Part shown: piece after piece, positions 1-7,140 of the stretch | Position numbering within the stretch: position 1 is the first letter of the stretch | Layout of the letters: each line of letters opens with the position of its first letter | Source: an uncultured Burkholderiales bacterium | GTDB lineage: Bacteria; Pseudomonadota; Gammaproteobacteria; Burkholderiales; Burkholderiaceae_C | Length of the DNA stretch: 12,147 nucleotides | Assembly: GCA_903953985.1 (NCBI GenBank) | Contig: CAJBLW010000151.1 | Span: forward strand, 1 to 12,147 | Direction of reading: 5' to 3' | Made by a program: the position numbers and the translations under genes | The notes under the pieces: model-generated | Seen by the model: the letters and a program-made list of their open reading frames with translations, nothing else | What the model was told of the DNA's origin: nothing | Databases searched by the model: none

Positions 1-663
1 GCCGCCCACCACCGTGCCGTGGCCCGACAAAAATTTGGTGGCCGAGTGGTAAACCAGATCGGCCCCGTGGTCAAAAGGCTTGATCAGCCAGGGCGAGGTG
101 AGGGTAGAGTCCACCAAGAGAGGCACTCCAGCCTTGTGCGCGATGGCGCTCACCGCTTCGATGTCCAGCACGTCCATGCCGGGGTTGCCCACGGTTTCGC
201 CAAAAAAGAGTTTGGTGTCGGGCTGCACAGCGGCCCGCCAGGCGTCCAGGTCACCGGGTTTGACAAAGGTAGTGCGGATGCCAAAACGGCTCAGGGTGTA
301 GTGCAACAGGTTGTGTGAGCCGCCATACAAAGCACTGGAGGCCACGATGTGCGAGCCCGCGCCCATGAGGGTGGCAATGGCCAGGTGCAAAGCCGCTTGC
401 CCACTGGCCGTGGCGATGGCCCCGATGCCACCTTCAAGGGCCGAGATGCGCTGCTCCAACACCGCATTGGTGGGGTTGCTGATTCGGCTGTAGACGTGGC
501 CAGGGCGCTCGAGGTTGAACAGTGCTGCCGCTTGGTCAGACGACTCGAAAACAAAGGAGGTGGTCAGGTGGATGGGCACGGCCCGTGCACCCGTGCTCGG
601 ATCGGGGGCTGCGCCTGCATGAAGGGCCAAAGTGTCAAAACCGGGATCGCTGTAACCTGCCAT
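1..663 (-). CDS. metY: O-acetylhomoserine aminocarboxypropyltransferase (MetY-type sulfhydrylase), 3' part missing at the window edge
   Basis: The first 221 codons of a PLP-dependent Cys/Met-metabolism enzyme are visible. It would make homocysteine from O-acetylhomoserine and sulfide in the cytoplasm. Seen in the sequence: the N-terminal GFDTLALHAG, the YSRISNPT phosphate-clamp motif (Tyr58, Arg60), ALEGG at 76-79, SGQAA at 87-91, and the Schiff-base lysine Lys210 in HSATKFLSGHGT at the very edge. The family is about 430 residues, so roughly half is outside the window. The start ATG (663-661) has a GGAGA ribosome-binding site 6 nt upstream on the minus strand, and the protein begins as the family does. 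The LHAG start and HSATKF context favour MetY over cystathionine gamma-synthase or MetZ, but substrate choice (O-acetyl or O-succinyl) cannot be settled from this half. The gene is divergent from the CBS-domain gene. Confidence 0.88.
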   Translation of the reverse strand, partial: MAGYSDPGFDTLALHAGAAPDPSTGARAVPIHLTTSFVFESSDQAAALFNLERPGHVYSRISNPTNAVLEQRISALEGGIGAIATASGQAALHLAIATLMGAGSHIVASSALYGGSHNLLHYTLSRFGIRTTFVKPGDLDAWRAAVQPDTKLFFGETVGNPGMDVLDIEAVSAIAHKAGVPLLVDSTLTSPWLIKPFDHGADLVYHSATKFLSGHGTVVGG

Positions 664-775
664 GGGTTGTCTCCGAAAAAAGAAATGTCCAGGGTGTGCG
701 AATCGCTGTGCACGCCACACATTGTGGGCTATATTAAATCTTCGTCAGTTACACACAAACCACAGGAGAGATGCC
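664..775. promoter_or_regulatory. Divergent control region between metY and the CBS-domain gene
   Basis: This 112-bp spacer must carry promoters for both flanking genes. On the plus strand TATATT at 730-735 matches the -10 consensus in 5 of 6 bases, but no good -35 lies 16-18 bp upstream. On the minus strand TTTAAT (738-733) also matches in 5 of 6, again with a poor -35. The two -10 candidates overlap, so the promoters may compete or need an activator. An imperfect inverted repeat, GTGTGCG (694-700) and CGC-C-ACAC (713-720), one base bulged, lies in the would-be metY leader and near the -35 region of the other gene. It could be an operator, but I cannot assign a regulator. Confidence 0.3.
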
Positions 776-1237
776 ATGAAAGTCAATGATATTTTGCGCG
801 TCAAGGGCAGCACCTTGTTCACGGTCAAGCCCGATGAACTGTTGGCCTCGGCGCTCAATGCCATGGCCGAAAAAGACATCGGGTCTCTGGTGGTCATGTC
901 CCATGGACAGCTGGTGGGCATGCTGACGTTTCGCGAGGTGATCCAGCAAGTTGTAAAAAATGGCGGTCAAGTGGGTAGCACCACGGTGCAGGACGCGATG
1001 GACGCTCAGCCACTGACCTGCACTAGCGAAACCGATTTGGACGATGTGCGGCGCATCATGCTTGAGCGGCACGCCCGTTACATGCCCATCATGGACGAAC
1101 GTATGCTGATGGGAGTCATCAGTTTCTACGACGTTGCCAAAGCCGTGGTGGACAGCCAGGACTTTGAAAACAAAATGCTAAAGGCTTACATCCGCGACTG
1201 GCCAGCGCAAGAGGGAACGTCGCCGACACCTGTGTGA
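776..1237 (+). CDS. Stand-alone two-CBS-domain protein
   Basis: A cytoplasmic protein of 153 residues made almost entirely of a CBS pair (Bateman module). CBS1 spans about residues 5-60 (TVKPDELLASALNAM, then GSLVV and LVGMLTFREV). CBS2 spans about 70-126 (DAMDAQPLTC, then RYMPIMD and LMGVISFYDV). A short conserved-looking tail follows (ENKMLKAYIRDWP, 131-143). CBS pairs of this kind usually bind adenine nucleotides (AMP, ATP or SAM) and regulate a partner; no catalytic domain is attached. The start at 776 is chosen because AGGAGAG (764-770) lies 5 nt upstream and CBS1 begins at once; the open frame continues upstream to 662, but that extension runs through the divergent control region and resembles no domain. 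The partner protein is unknown. Divergence from metY allows a link with methionine/SAM metabolism, but this is only conjecture. Confidence 0.9.
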   Translation: MKVNDILRVKGSTLFTVKPDELLASALNAMAEKDIGSLVVMSHGQLVGMLTFREVIQQVVKNGGQVGSTTVQDAMDAQPLTCTSETDLDDVRRIMLERHARYMPIMDERMLMGVISFYDVAKAVVDSQDFENKMLKAYIRDWPAQEGTSPTPV

Positions 1238-1292
1238 GTTTCTCCTTTTTCAATGGCCCATGGTCCTTGCGCTGTTAAAAATGAGTTGTGTG

Positions 1293-1321
1293 TTGATTTA
1301 AATGACTAATTTATTTCTAAT
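1293..1321 (+). promoter_or_regulatory. Predicted sigma-70 promoter of the type I secretion operon
   Basis: TTGATT (1293-1298, 4 of 6 to the -35 consensus) and TCTAAT (1316-1321, 5 of 6 to the -10 consensus) are separated by exactly 17 bp, in an AT-rich stretch within otherwise GC-rich DNA. Transcription would begin near 1328. That is downstream of the ATG codons at 1302 and 1320, and would make ATG 1354 the first usable start, with a leader of about 26 nt containing GGAA at 1345-1348. Predicted from the sequence only. Confidence 0.45.
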
Positions 1322-2600
1322 GCATGATGCTTTTCCCGGGTTTTGGAACGCAAATGAATCAAGTTTTTTTGGGCGATTTTTGCTGGCCTGCATCGGCATT
1401 TGGCAGGTCAGCCCTTCCTTTTCTTTGGCTTCAGAGCTGAGTTTGTCCGATGCTTTGGCTTCATCGGCCAGCCAGCATCCCTCCGTCAAGGTCAAGCAGG
1501 CTGAGTTGCAAGCGGCACGAGGCGATCAAGAGACTGCCAAATGGTCTCGTTTTCCTACATTGAGCACAGAAGTCAGTACCACTGGCAGTCGACCCCAAGG
1601 GGCTTTGGTGGTGCAGCAGCCTTTGTGGGCTGGTGGAAAGATCGACGCCCAAATTCGCATGGCCGAAGCCTATGTCGGCTCGGCCGATTGGGGTTTGAGC
1701 GAGTCTCGCAACGGCCTGATGTTGCAGACCGGGCAGCAGTTTTTTGAGGTTTTGCGGTGGCGCCAGCGTTTGACTGTGGCTGAGAAGAATGCGCAGGAGC
1801 ATCAAAGACTCAAGGAACTCATTGACCGCCGTGTCGCGGCCCAGATCAGTCCTGTGGCCGACCAGGTGCTGGCCAATGCCCGATTACAGCAGGCGCTGAG
1901 TGAGAAAATCCAGTTCAATCGGTCCCTACAAACCGCCCGCCTGTCTTTGCAGCAACTGGTGGGTGCACCCCACGCCACATTGCGCACGCCCCGCACACTG
2001 GCTTGGCAACCGATGGACGAAACCCTGGCCATCGAGCAAGGCAAAGCGGTTTCTGCTGAATTGCAACGCTTGCGGACCCAGCAGCAGGTCGTTCAAGCGC
2101 AGATTGATGTGGCCGATGCGGCCATTTACCCGACCCTGGTGCTGGCCCACCGGCGGACCTTGGGGGCCACGGAAACCGGTGTCGACTCCAATAGAACCTA
2201 TCTGGCTTTGCAGTACACGCCAGGTCCGGGTTTGTCTGCCAGAAGTGCAGCAGCAGCGGCCCGTTTGCGGATGGAGGGCACCTTGCAGAATGTGGTGGCC
2301 TACGAATGCCAGTTGGAGCAGCAGGTGACCACCGCTTTGGCCGATTTAAAGGCCTACGAGCAACAGGTCGAGCCCGCGCAATCTCTCGTGGTGGCCACAG
2401 AAGAAGTGGTGGACTCGTATTTGCGGCAGTACCAAATTGGCCGGAAGAACTGGCTGGATGTACTCAACGCGGTGCGCGAAAGCTCTCAAGCCGCCTACAA
2501 CGCCGTGGATGTGGGCAACAGCAAGGAAGCCTTGCAGTTGCGCTTGATGTTACTCACGGGTCAGTTGACCGCGCAAAACCTGTCCACGGTTCATGACTGA
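1302..2600 (+). CDS. TolC-family outer-membrane channel protein of a type I secretion system
   Basis: A protein of up to 432 residues in the outer-membrane efflux protein family; trimers form the exit duct of type I secretion machines. Visible are a hydrophobic secretion signal (FFGRFLLACIGIW, about residues 22-34, likely cleavage after Ala43), the first helical hairpin (LSLSDALASSASQHPSVKV, 46-64), the QPLWAGGKID strand, and the C-terminal repeat with VDSYLRQYQIGRKNWLDVLNAV. It is the first gene of an operon with the ABC and HlyD-type genes, an order like lapE-lapB-lapC in adhesin exporters. The start is doubtful. The open frame begins at ATG 1302, right after an in-frame stop, has no Shine-Dalgarno sequence, and gives an odd acidic leader before the signal. 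The better start, ATG 1354, has GGAA 5 nt upstream but is one base out of frame across the T run at 1364-1370. Family assignment is firm; the substrate is unknown. Confidence 0.85.
   Translation: MTNLFLMHDAFPGFWNANESSFFGRFLLACIGIWQVSPSFSLASELSLSDALASSASQHPSVKVKQAELQAARGDQETAKWSRFPTLSTEVSTTGSRPQGALVVQQPLWAGGKIDAQIRMAEAYVGSADWGLSESRNGLMLQTGQQFFEVLRWRQRLTVAEKNAQEHQRLKELIDRRVAAQISPVADQVLANARLQQALSEKIQFNRSLQTARLSLQQLVGAPHATLRTPRTLAWQPMDETLAIEQGKAVSAELQRLRTQQQVVQAQIDVADAAIYPTLVLAHRRTLGATETGVDSNRTYLALQYTPGPGLSARSAAAAARLRMEGTLQNVVAYECQLEQQVTTALADLKAYEQQVEPAQSLVVATEEVVDSYLRQYQIGRKNWLDVLNAVRESSQAAYNAVDVGNSKEALQLRLMLLTGQLTAQNLSTVHD
1364..1370 (+). repeat. Run of seven T at the junction of two frames in the TolC-like gene
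   Basis: Seven consecutive T lie inside the signal-peptide coding region. From ATG 1354 the frame reads MNQVF, then leaves the gene frame and stops at about 1440. One extra T would give MNQVFFGRFLLACIGIW followed by the rest of the TolC-like protein, which is a normal signal peptide with an Arg before the hydrophobic core. The run could therefore be a miscounted homopolymer, a phase-variable tract, or a slippage site. Confidence 0.5.
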
Positions 2601-4776
2601 TTCACGTGAAGGCGGTGGCCTGATGCTGGACCGCAATCTGGCGGTGCTGCTCTCGCGCTTGGCGGGACTTTTGGGGCAGGCGGTGCCAGCGCACCGGTTT
2701 GGCATGATGTCGCGTACAAGCGATGGTTTGATGGTGGACAACCTCAACCGTGAAGAGCGGCTGAAGGCCTGGTGGTTGGCCCGCTTTCCCACCGCAGAGA
2801 TCGAAGCAGTAGAACCAAAGAATTTCAAGCCGTCCGATTACCCGATGCTCTGGGTGGGGGCTGAAGCCGAACAGGTCTTGTTGGTGCGCGGTGGTTCGGG
2901 GCGCCACCGGCTGACCTGTCAGGACGCAGACGGCAACCCTTTTGTATTGCAGATGGCCGATGCCCGTCGCGGCAGCTTGTTGCGCCTGTCGCTCATGCCC
3001 GCCCGTCCGGGTGAGTCATCGCACCGGGCTTTGAGTGCCAGTGACTGGTTTGCCATGTCGATTCGGCGGTACCGCTCGGTTTTTATGGAAGCGGTGGTGG
3101 CCACGTTTGTGATCAGTGCAGTGGGCCTGGTCGCGGCTTTGTATTCCATGCAGGTGTATGACCGGGTGATTCCGACCAAAGGGTATTCGACCCTGTGGGT
3201 TCTGACCATTGGTGTCATGGTGGCTATTGGCATGGAACTGGTGCTCAAGCAAGTGCGCGCTTTCATGGTCGATCGGGCCTGCAAGGCGATTGACCAGGAA
3301 CTGTCTGTGGTGTTTTTTGGCAAAGCCTTGGACATCCGCATGGATGCACGCCCCCGTACGGTCGGCACCTTTGCATCCCAGATACGGCATTTCGAGTCGG
3401 TGCGAAATTTCCTGACGTCGTCCAGCCTGTTCATCATGGCCGACTTGCCCTTTGCCATCTTTTTTGTAGGGGTGATTGCCATCATCGCTGGCCCAGTGGC
3501 GCTGGTGCCTTTGGTGTCGGTGCCTTTGGCGATTTTGGCGGGATTGGCTTTTCGGGGGCCGATTGAAAAATACACTGGCATGCACATGCAGGAGTCGAAC
3601 GAAAAGAACGGCTTGCTCATCGAGGCGATCGATGGCATCGAGTCTGTCAAGGCAGCCAATGCCGAGTGGAAGATGCTCGAGCGCTGGCGCGTCATGACCG
3701 CCAGCATCGGAGTCAGCGAGTTGAAGATGCGCCTTTTTTCAACCCTCTCGACCAATCTGACGCAGACCATTCAACAATTGAGCTATGCGGGCATGATTGC
3801 AGTAGGCGCCTATGCCATCAATTCGGGCGATCTGACGATGGGTGGCTTGATCGCTTGTTCGATCATTTCAGGTCGGGCGCTCACCCCAGTGGCCCAGTTG
3901 CCAGGGCTGATCGTGCAATGGCAACACGCCAAAATTGCCCTCAAATCATTGAACAGCATCATGGCCATGCCCAGTGATCGCCAAAGCATTGACCGTTTGG
4001 TGGTGCCCGAAAGATGCGAGGGTGAAATCAAGCTCAGCGATGCCACCTTTGCTTATGCGAAGGACATCCCCGGTTTGCAAGTGCCCTCGCTGCTCATTCG
4101 TCCGGGCGAGCGCATCGCCATTTTGGGCGCGGTGGGCTCGGGCAAGACCACTTTGGTGAAGCTTTTGTCGGGTCTCTACAAGCCCACCAGCGGCCATGTC
4201 CACCTCGATGGTGTGGACATGATGCATCTGGCCCCCGAATTCGTGCGCGAACATGTGGGCTACCTACCGCAGGATGTGCGGTTGTTCAATGGCACGTTGC
4301 GGCACAACCTGACTTTGGGGTTGCCCATGCCCAGTGACTCGCAGATATTCCAGGCGGCCGCCATGACCGGGCTGGATCAGGTCATCCAGAACCACCCGCA
4401 AGGCCTGGAACTGGAAATCGCCGAAGGCGGCCGCGGCCTGTCTGGTGGCCAGCGTCAGTTGGTGGGCTTGACACGCATGCTTTTGGCCAGTCCTAAGGTC
4501 TTGTTGCTGGACGAACCCACGGCTTCAATGGATGCCAAACTGGAAAACCGGGTGATGCAACACCTGTTTGAAAAGGTGCCCGCCGATTCGGCTGTTGTGG
4601 TGGTCACCCACAAGCCTTCGGTCTTGTCGTATGTGGGTCGAATTTTGGTCGTCGATAAAGGCAAAGTGGTGTTGGATGGCCCGCGTGATGAGGTGCTCAA
4701 TCGCTTGCGACAGGCTCCGGCTGCCAGCCAGTCACTAGCGAGTCCAAAGCAATCTCCGGCAGGAGCTTCGGCATGA
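2593..4776 (+). CDS. Type I secretion ABC transporter (permease-ATPase, LapB/HlyB-like)
   Basis: The 727-residue inner-membrane motor of the secretion system: a fused permease and ATPase working as a dimer. In order: an N-terminal C39-peptidase-like domain (about 11-130) with no N-terminal catalytic Cys motif, so probably a substrate-docking rather than cleaving domain; a membrane domain (about 160-450, entering with FMEAVVATFVISAVGLVAAL); and the nucleotide-binding domain with Walker A GAVGSGKT (512-519, Lys518), Q-loop Gln560, signature LSGGQ (616-620), Walker B VLLLDEP (Asp640, Glu641) and switch His673. All ATPase residues are intact. It overlaps the TolC-like gene by 8 nt (ATGACTGA), implying translational coupling; Met11 (2623) is an alternative start. 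The family (LapB, RtxB, LssB) commonly exports large RTX proteins or adhesins, and the degenerate C39 domain fits that, but no such substrate gene is nearby. Confidence 0.93.
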   Translation: MTDSREGGGLMLDRNLAVLLSRLAGLLGQAVPAHRFGMMSRTSDGLMVDNLNREERLKAWWLARFPTAEIEAVEPKNFKPSDYPMLWVGAEAEQVLLVRGGSGRHRLTCQDADGNPFVLQMADARRGSLLRLSLMPARPGESSHRALSASDWFAMSIRRYRSVFMEAVVATFVISAVGLVAALYSMQVYDRVIPTKGYSTLWVLTIGVMVAIGMELVLKQVRAFMVDRACKAIDQELSVVFFGKALDIRMDARPRTVGTFASQIRHFESVRNFLTSSSLFIMADLPFAIFFVGVIAIIAGPVALVPLVSVPLAILAGLAFRGPIEKYTGMHMQESNEKNGLLIEAIDGIESVKAANAEWKMLERWRVMTASIGVSELKMRLFSTLSTNLTQTIQQLSYAGMIAVGAYAINSGDLTMGGLIACSIISGRALTPVAQLPGLIVQWQHAKIALKSLNSIMAMPSDRQSIDRLVVPERCEGEIKLSDATFAYAKDIPGLQVPSLLIRPGERIAILGAVGSGKTTLVKLLSGLYKPTSGHVHLDGVDMMHLAPEFVREHVGYLPQDVRLFNGTLRHNLTLGLPMPSDSQIFQAAAMTGLDQVIQNHPQGLELEIAEGGRGLSGGQRQLVGLTRMLLASPKVLLLDEPTASMDAKLENRVMQHLFEKVPADSAVVVVTHKPSVLSYVGRILVVDKGKVVLDGPRDEVLNRLRQAPAASQSLASPKQSPAGASA

Positions 4777-5981
4777 AAATTTTCTGGTTTCTGGAGGCCG
4801 CTGACCCCAACGATCAGCGTGAGGATTTGAGCGGTATTTTCCGCAATTCACGTTGGGCCTTGTGGTCGATTTTGCTGACGTGTTTGACTTTTTTCACTTG
4901 GGCTTATTTAGCCGAGATCGACCAAATCACCCGCGCACCTGGATCGGTGATTTCAAGCGCTCGTTCGCAAATCATCCAATCCCAGGATGGCGGCGTAATT
5001 GAAGAGCTGATGGTCAAAGAAGGCGATGTGGTGCAACGCGATCAGGTGCTGGTCAAGATAGACGGCACGCGCCAACAGTCCAGTTACCTGGAAACCCGGG
5101 CCAAGTCGGCTGGCCTGGCCATCACGGTGGCGCGATTGCAAGCAGAGGTGCTGGGGCGTGAGCCGCGTTTTCCATCCGAAGCCAAGGCCTACCCCGAGTT
5201 CCGTGACACGCAGACCATGTTGTTCAAAAAACGCCAGTCAGCCATCCAAGAGGAGCTTGAGTCGTATGAAAACATCAAGGCCATTGTGCAAAAAGAGCTG
5301 AACATGACGCGCCCCTTGCTCAAGACAGGCGATGTAAGTGCGACTGAGGTCTTGCGTTTGGAGCGGCAAATTGCCGACACCCAAGCGCAAATCACCAACC
5401 GCAAAAACAAGTATTTTCAGGACACGCAGGCCGAGTTGAGCAAAGCCCTTGAAGATCTGGCGGGCGTTCAGCAAATCATGGCCCAGCGCAAAGACCAGCT
5501 GATGCAGACCGAGCTGCGTGCGCCTTTGCACGGCATTGTCAAAAACGTGCGTGTGACCACGCGGGGCGGCGTCATCCGTCCGGGTGAAGAGGTCATGCAG
5601 ATCGTTCCGCTAGAAGACGATTTGGTCATTGAGGCTCGGGTCAGCCCTGCGGATATTGCCTTCATCAAGACGGGTATGAAAGCCACCGTCAAGATCGACG
5701 CCTACGACTACACGATTTACGGGGACCTGTCTGGCACGCTGTCTTACATCAGCGCCGACACGCTGGCGGAAAACCTGAACTTGCAGCAGGGCGAAAAGCC
5801 TTATTACCGCGTCCAGGTCAAAACCGACGGTCGGCGCTTCAGCGCCCGACCCGACCAAAAGTTGGACATCCAGCCCGGCATGACCAGCATGGTGGAGATC
5901 AAAACAGGTACCAACACCGTGTTGAATTACCTGGCCAAACCGGTCGTCAAGACCTTGAACCAGTCACTGGGCGAGCGCTGA
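4773..5981 (+). CDS. HlyD/LapC-like membrane fusion protein of the type I secretion system
   Basis: A 402-residue periplasmic adaptor linking the ABC transporter to the TolC-like duct. Seen: a short cytoplasmic N-terminus, one membrane helix (about 29-47, LWSILLTCLTFFTWAYL), the first lipoyl half-motif (about 60-97, GGVIEELMVKEGDVVQRDQV), a long charged coiled-coil hairpin (about 100-245, rich in Gln, Glu and Lys), the second lipoyl half (about 246-280, ELRAPLHGIVKNV then GGVIRPGEEVMQIVP), and a beta-barrel domain (about 282-380). Size and order match HlyD-family type I secretion adaptors. The ATG shares ATGA with the stop of the ABC gene, and AGGAG (4761-4765) sits 7 nt upstream, so it is the coupled third gene of the operon. 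A 4-bp hairpin CTGA/TCAG with a T-rich stretch just after the stop could act as a weak terminator. Confidence 0.92.
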   Translation: MKIFWFLEAADPNDQREDLSGIFRNSRWALWSILLTCLTFFTWAYLAEIDQITRAPGSVISSARSQIIQSQDGGVIEELMVKEGDVVQRDQVLVKIDGTRQQSSYLETRAKSAGLAITVARLQAEVLGREPRFPSEAKAYPEFRDTQTMLFKKRQSAIQEELESYENIKAIVQKELNMTRPLLKTGDVSATEVLRLERQIADTQAQITNRKNKYFQDTQAELSKALEDLAGVQQIMAQRKDQLMQTELRAPLHGIVKNVRVTTRGGVIRPGEEVMQIVPLEDDLVIEARVSPADIAFIKTGMKATVKIDAYDYTIYGDLSGTLSYISADTLAENLNLQQGEKPYYRVQVKTDGRRFSARPDQKLDIQPGMTSMVEIKTGTNTVLNYLAKPVVKTLNQSLGER

Positions 5982-6023
5982 GTCCGTTCAGGTGTTCTTT
6001 TTCTGCAGGCGATGGCCATGCTC

Positions 6024-6032
6024 TGAGATAAT
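6024..6032 (+). promoter_or_regulatory. Predicted extended -10 promoter of aroC
   Basis: TGA followed by GATAAT (6024-6032) is an extended -10 box (TGn plus 5 of 6 matches to TATAAT). No convincing -35 lies 16-18 bp upstream, which is tolerated by extended -10 promoters. The usual 6-8 nt distance puts the transcription start at about 6039-6041, that is at or next to the aroC start codon. The 58-bp gap between the secretion operon and aroC is otherwise empty. Confidence 0.4.
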
Positions 6033-6039
6033 AAGAAGG

Positions 6040-7137
6040 ATGAGCGGCAACACCTTCGGACAACTTTTCTCGGTCACCAATTTTGGTGAATCCCACGGCC
6101 CAGCCATTGGCTGCGTGATCGACGGCTGCCCCCCGGGCATGGCCCTTTGCGAGGCCGACATCCAGCCCGAACTGGACCGTCGTCGTCCCGGCACCAGCAA
6201 ATTCGTGACCCAGCGCAACGAGCCCGATGCGGTGCAAATCCTCTCGGGTGTTTACCAGGGCCTGACCACCGGCACCCCGATCTGCCTGCTGATCCAAAAC
6301 ACCGACCAGCGCAGCAAGGACTACGGCGACATCTTGCAAACCTTTCGACCTGGGCATGCCGATTACACCTATTGGCGCAAATATGGCCTGCGCGACCCAC
6401 GAGGCGGCGGCCGCTCGTCGGCGCGCTTGACGGCCCCCATGGTGGCTGCAGGCGCGGTGGCCAAGAAGTGGCTCAAAGAAAAATTTGGCACCACCTTTGT
6501 GGGTTGTATGACGCAGATTGGTGAGGTGCCGATTGGCTTTGAGAGTTGGGACCATGTGCAGAGGAACCCATTCTTTGCCCCGGTGGCTGATGTCTCGGCC
6601 CTGGAGGATTACATGAACGCGCTGCGCAAATCGGGCGATTCGTGCGGTGCGCGATTGCGTGTGGTGGCCCGGGGCGTTCCCGTGGGCTTGGGCCAACCGC
6701 TGTTTGACAAGATCGACGCCGACATTGCTTACGCCATGATGGGCATCAACGCGGTCAAGGGCGTGGAGATTGGTGCGGGTTTTGGCTGTGTGGCGCAAAA
6801 AGGCAGCACAGCGGGCGACTCGCTCACGCCGGAGGGTTTTGTCGGCAACAATGCAGGCGGCGTGCTGGGCGGCATCAGCACTGGACAAGACATTGAGGTG
6901 TCGATTGCCGTGAAACCCACCAGTTCCATCCTGATCGCCCGCGATTCGATCGACGCTGCCGGTCATCCCACAGAGGTCCTCACCAAAGGCCGTCACGACC
7001 CGTGTGTGGGCATCCGTGCGACACCGATTGCCGAGGCCATGCTGGCCTTGGTGGTCATGGAACACACCTTGCAGCACCGCGCCCAATGCGGTGATGTGGC
7101 ACACGACTTGCCACCCATCGCTGCAGCCAAGCCTTAA
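6040..7137 (+). CDS. aroC: Chorismate synthase
   Basis: A 365-residue cytoplasmic enzyme that converts 5-enolpyruvylshikimate-3-phosphate to chorismate using reduced FMN, the final common step to aromatic amino acids, folate and quinones. All three family signatures are present: FGESHGPAIGCVIDGCPPG (from residue 15, His19), RGGGRSSARLTAP (121-133), and GRHDPCVGIRATPIAEAML (from 317). The second active-site histidine is His106 in PGHADYTYW. Arg-Leu-Thr after GRSSA, in place of Arg-Glu-Thr, is what I recall for betaproteobacteria and is not a defect. The start ATG 6040 gives the typical MSGNTFG beginning; an upstream extension to 5992 is rejected. AAGAAGG abuts the ATG with no spacer, which is too close for a normal ribosome-binding site. 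The MFS gene follows 3 nt after the stop, suggesting a bicistronic unit. Confidence 0.97.
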   Translation: MSGNTFGQLFSVTNFGESHGPAIGCVIDGCPPGMALCEADIQPELDRRRPGTSKFVTQRNEPDAVQILSGVYQGLTTGTPICLLIQNTDQRSKDYGDILQTFRPGHADYTYWRKYGLRDPRGGGRSSARLTAPMVAAGAVAKKWLKEKFGTTFVGCMTQIGEVPIGFESWDHVQRNPFFAPVADVSALEDYMNALRKSGDSCGARLRVVARGVPVGLGQPLFDKIDADIAYAMMGINAVKGVEIGAGFGCVAQKGSTAGDSLTPEGFVGNNAGGVLGGISTGQDIEVSIAVKPTSSILIARDSIDAAGHPTEVLTKGRHDPCVGIRATPIAEAMLALVVMEHTLQHRAQCGDVAHDLPPIAAAKP

Positions 7138-7140
7138 GGC

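Noticed and set aside
662..775. N-terminal extension of the CBS-domain protein starting at ATG 662.
   Set aside because: It would place coding sequence over the divergent promoter region, while ATG 776 has a strong ribosome-binding site directly upstream and starts at the domain.
349..789. A 146-codon plus-strand frame running through the metY 5' region.
   Set aside because: Antisense to metY, whose product has clear PLP-enzyme motifs, and it runs through the divergent control region into the CBS gene start.
3502..3531. Direct repeat GGTGCCTTTGG within the ABC gene.
   Set aside because: Two short copies encoding VPL twice in a hydrophobic membrane segment; explained by coding content.
2919..3770. 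A 283-codon minus-strand frame opposite the ABC transporter membrane domain.
   Set aside because: Antisense shadow of a well-supported gene; its product has no recognisable domain and is rich in Met, Thr and Arg.
6391..6435. Missing glutamate in the chorismate synthase signature (RLTAP in place of RET).
   Set aside because: From memory, betaproteobacterial AroC proteins carry this same RLTAP form, and all other active-site residues are present, so it is not a defect.
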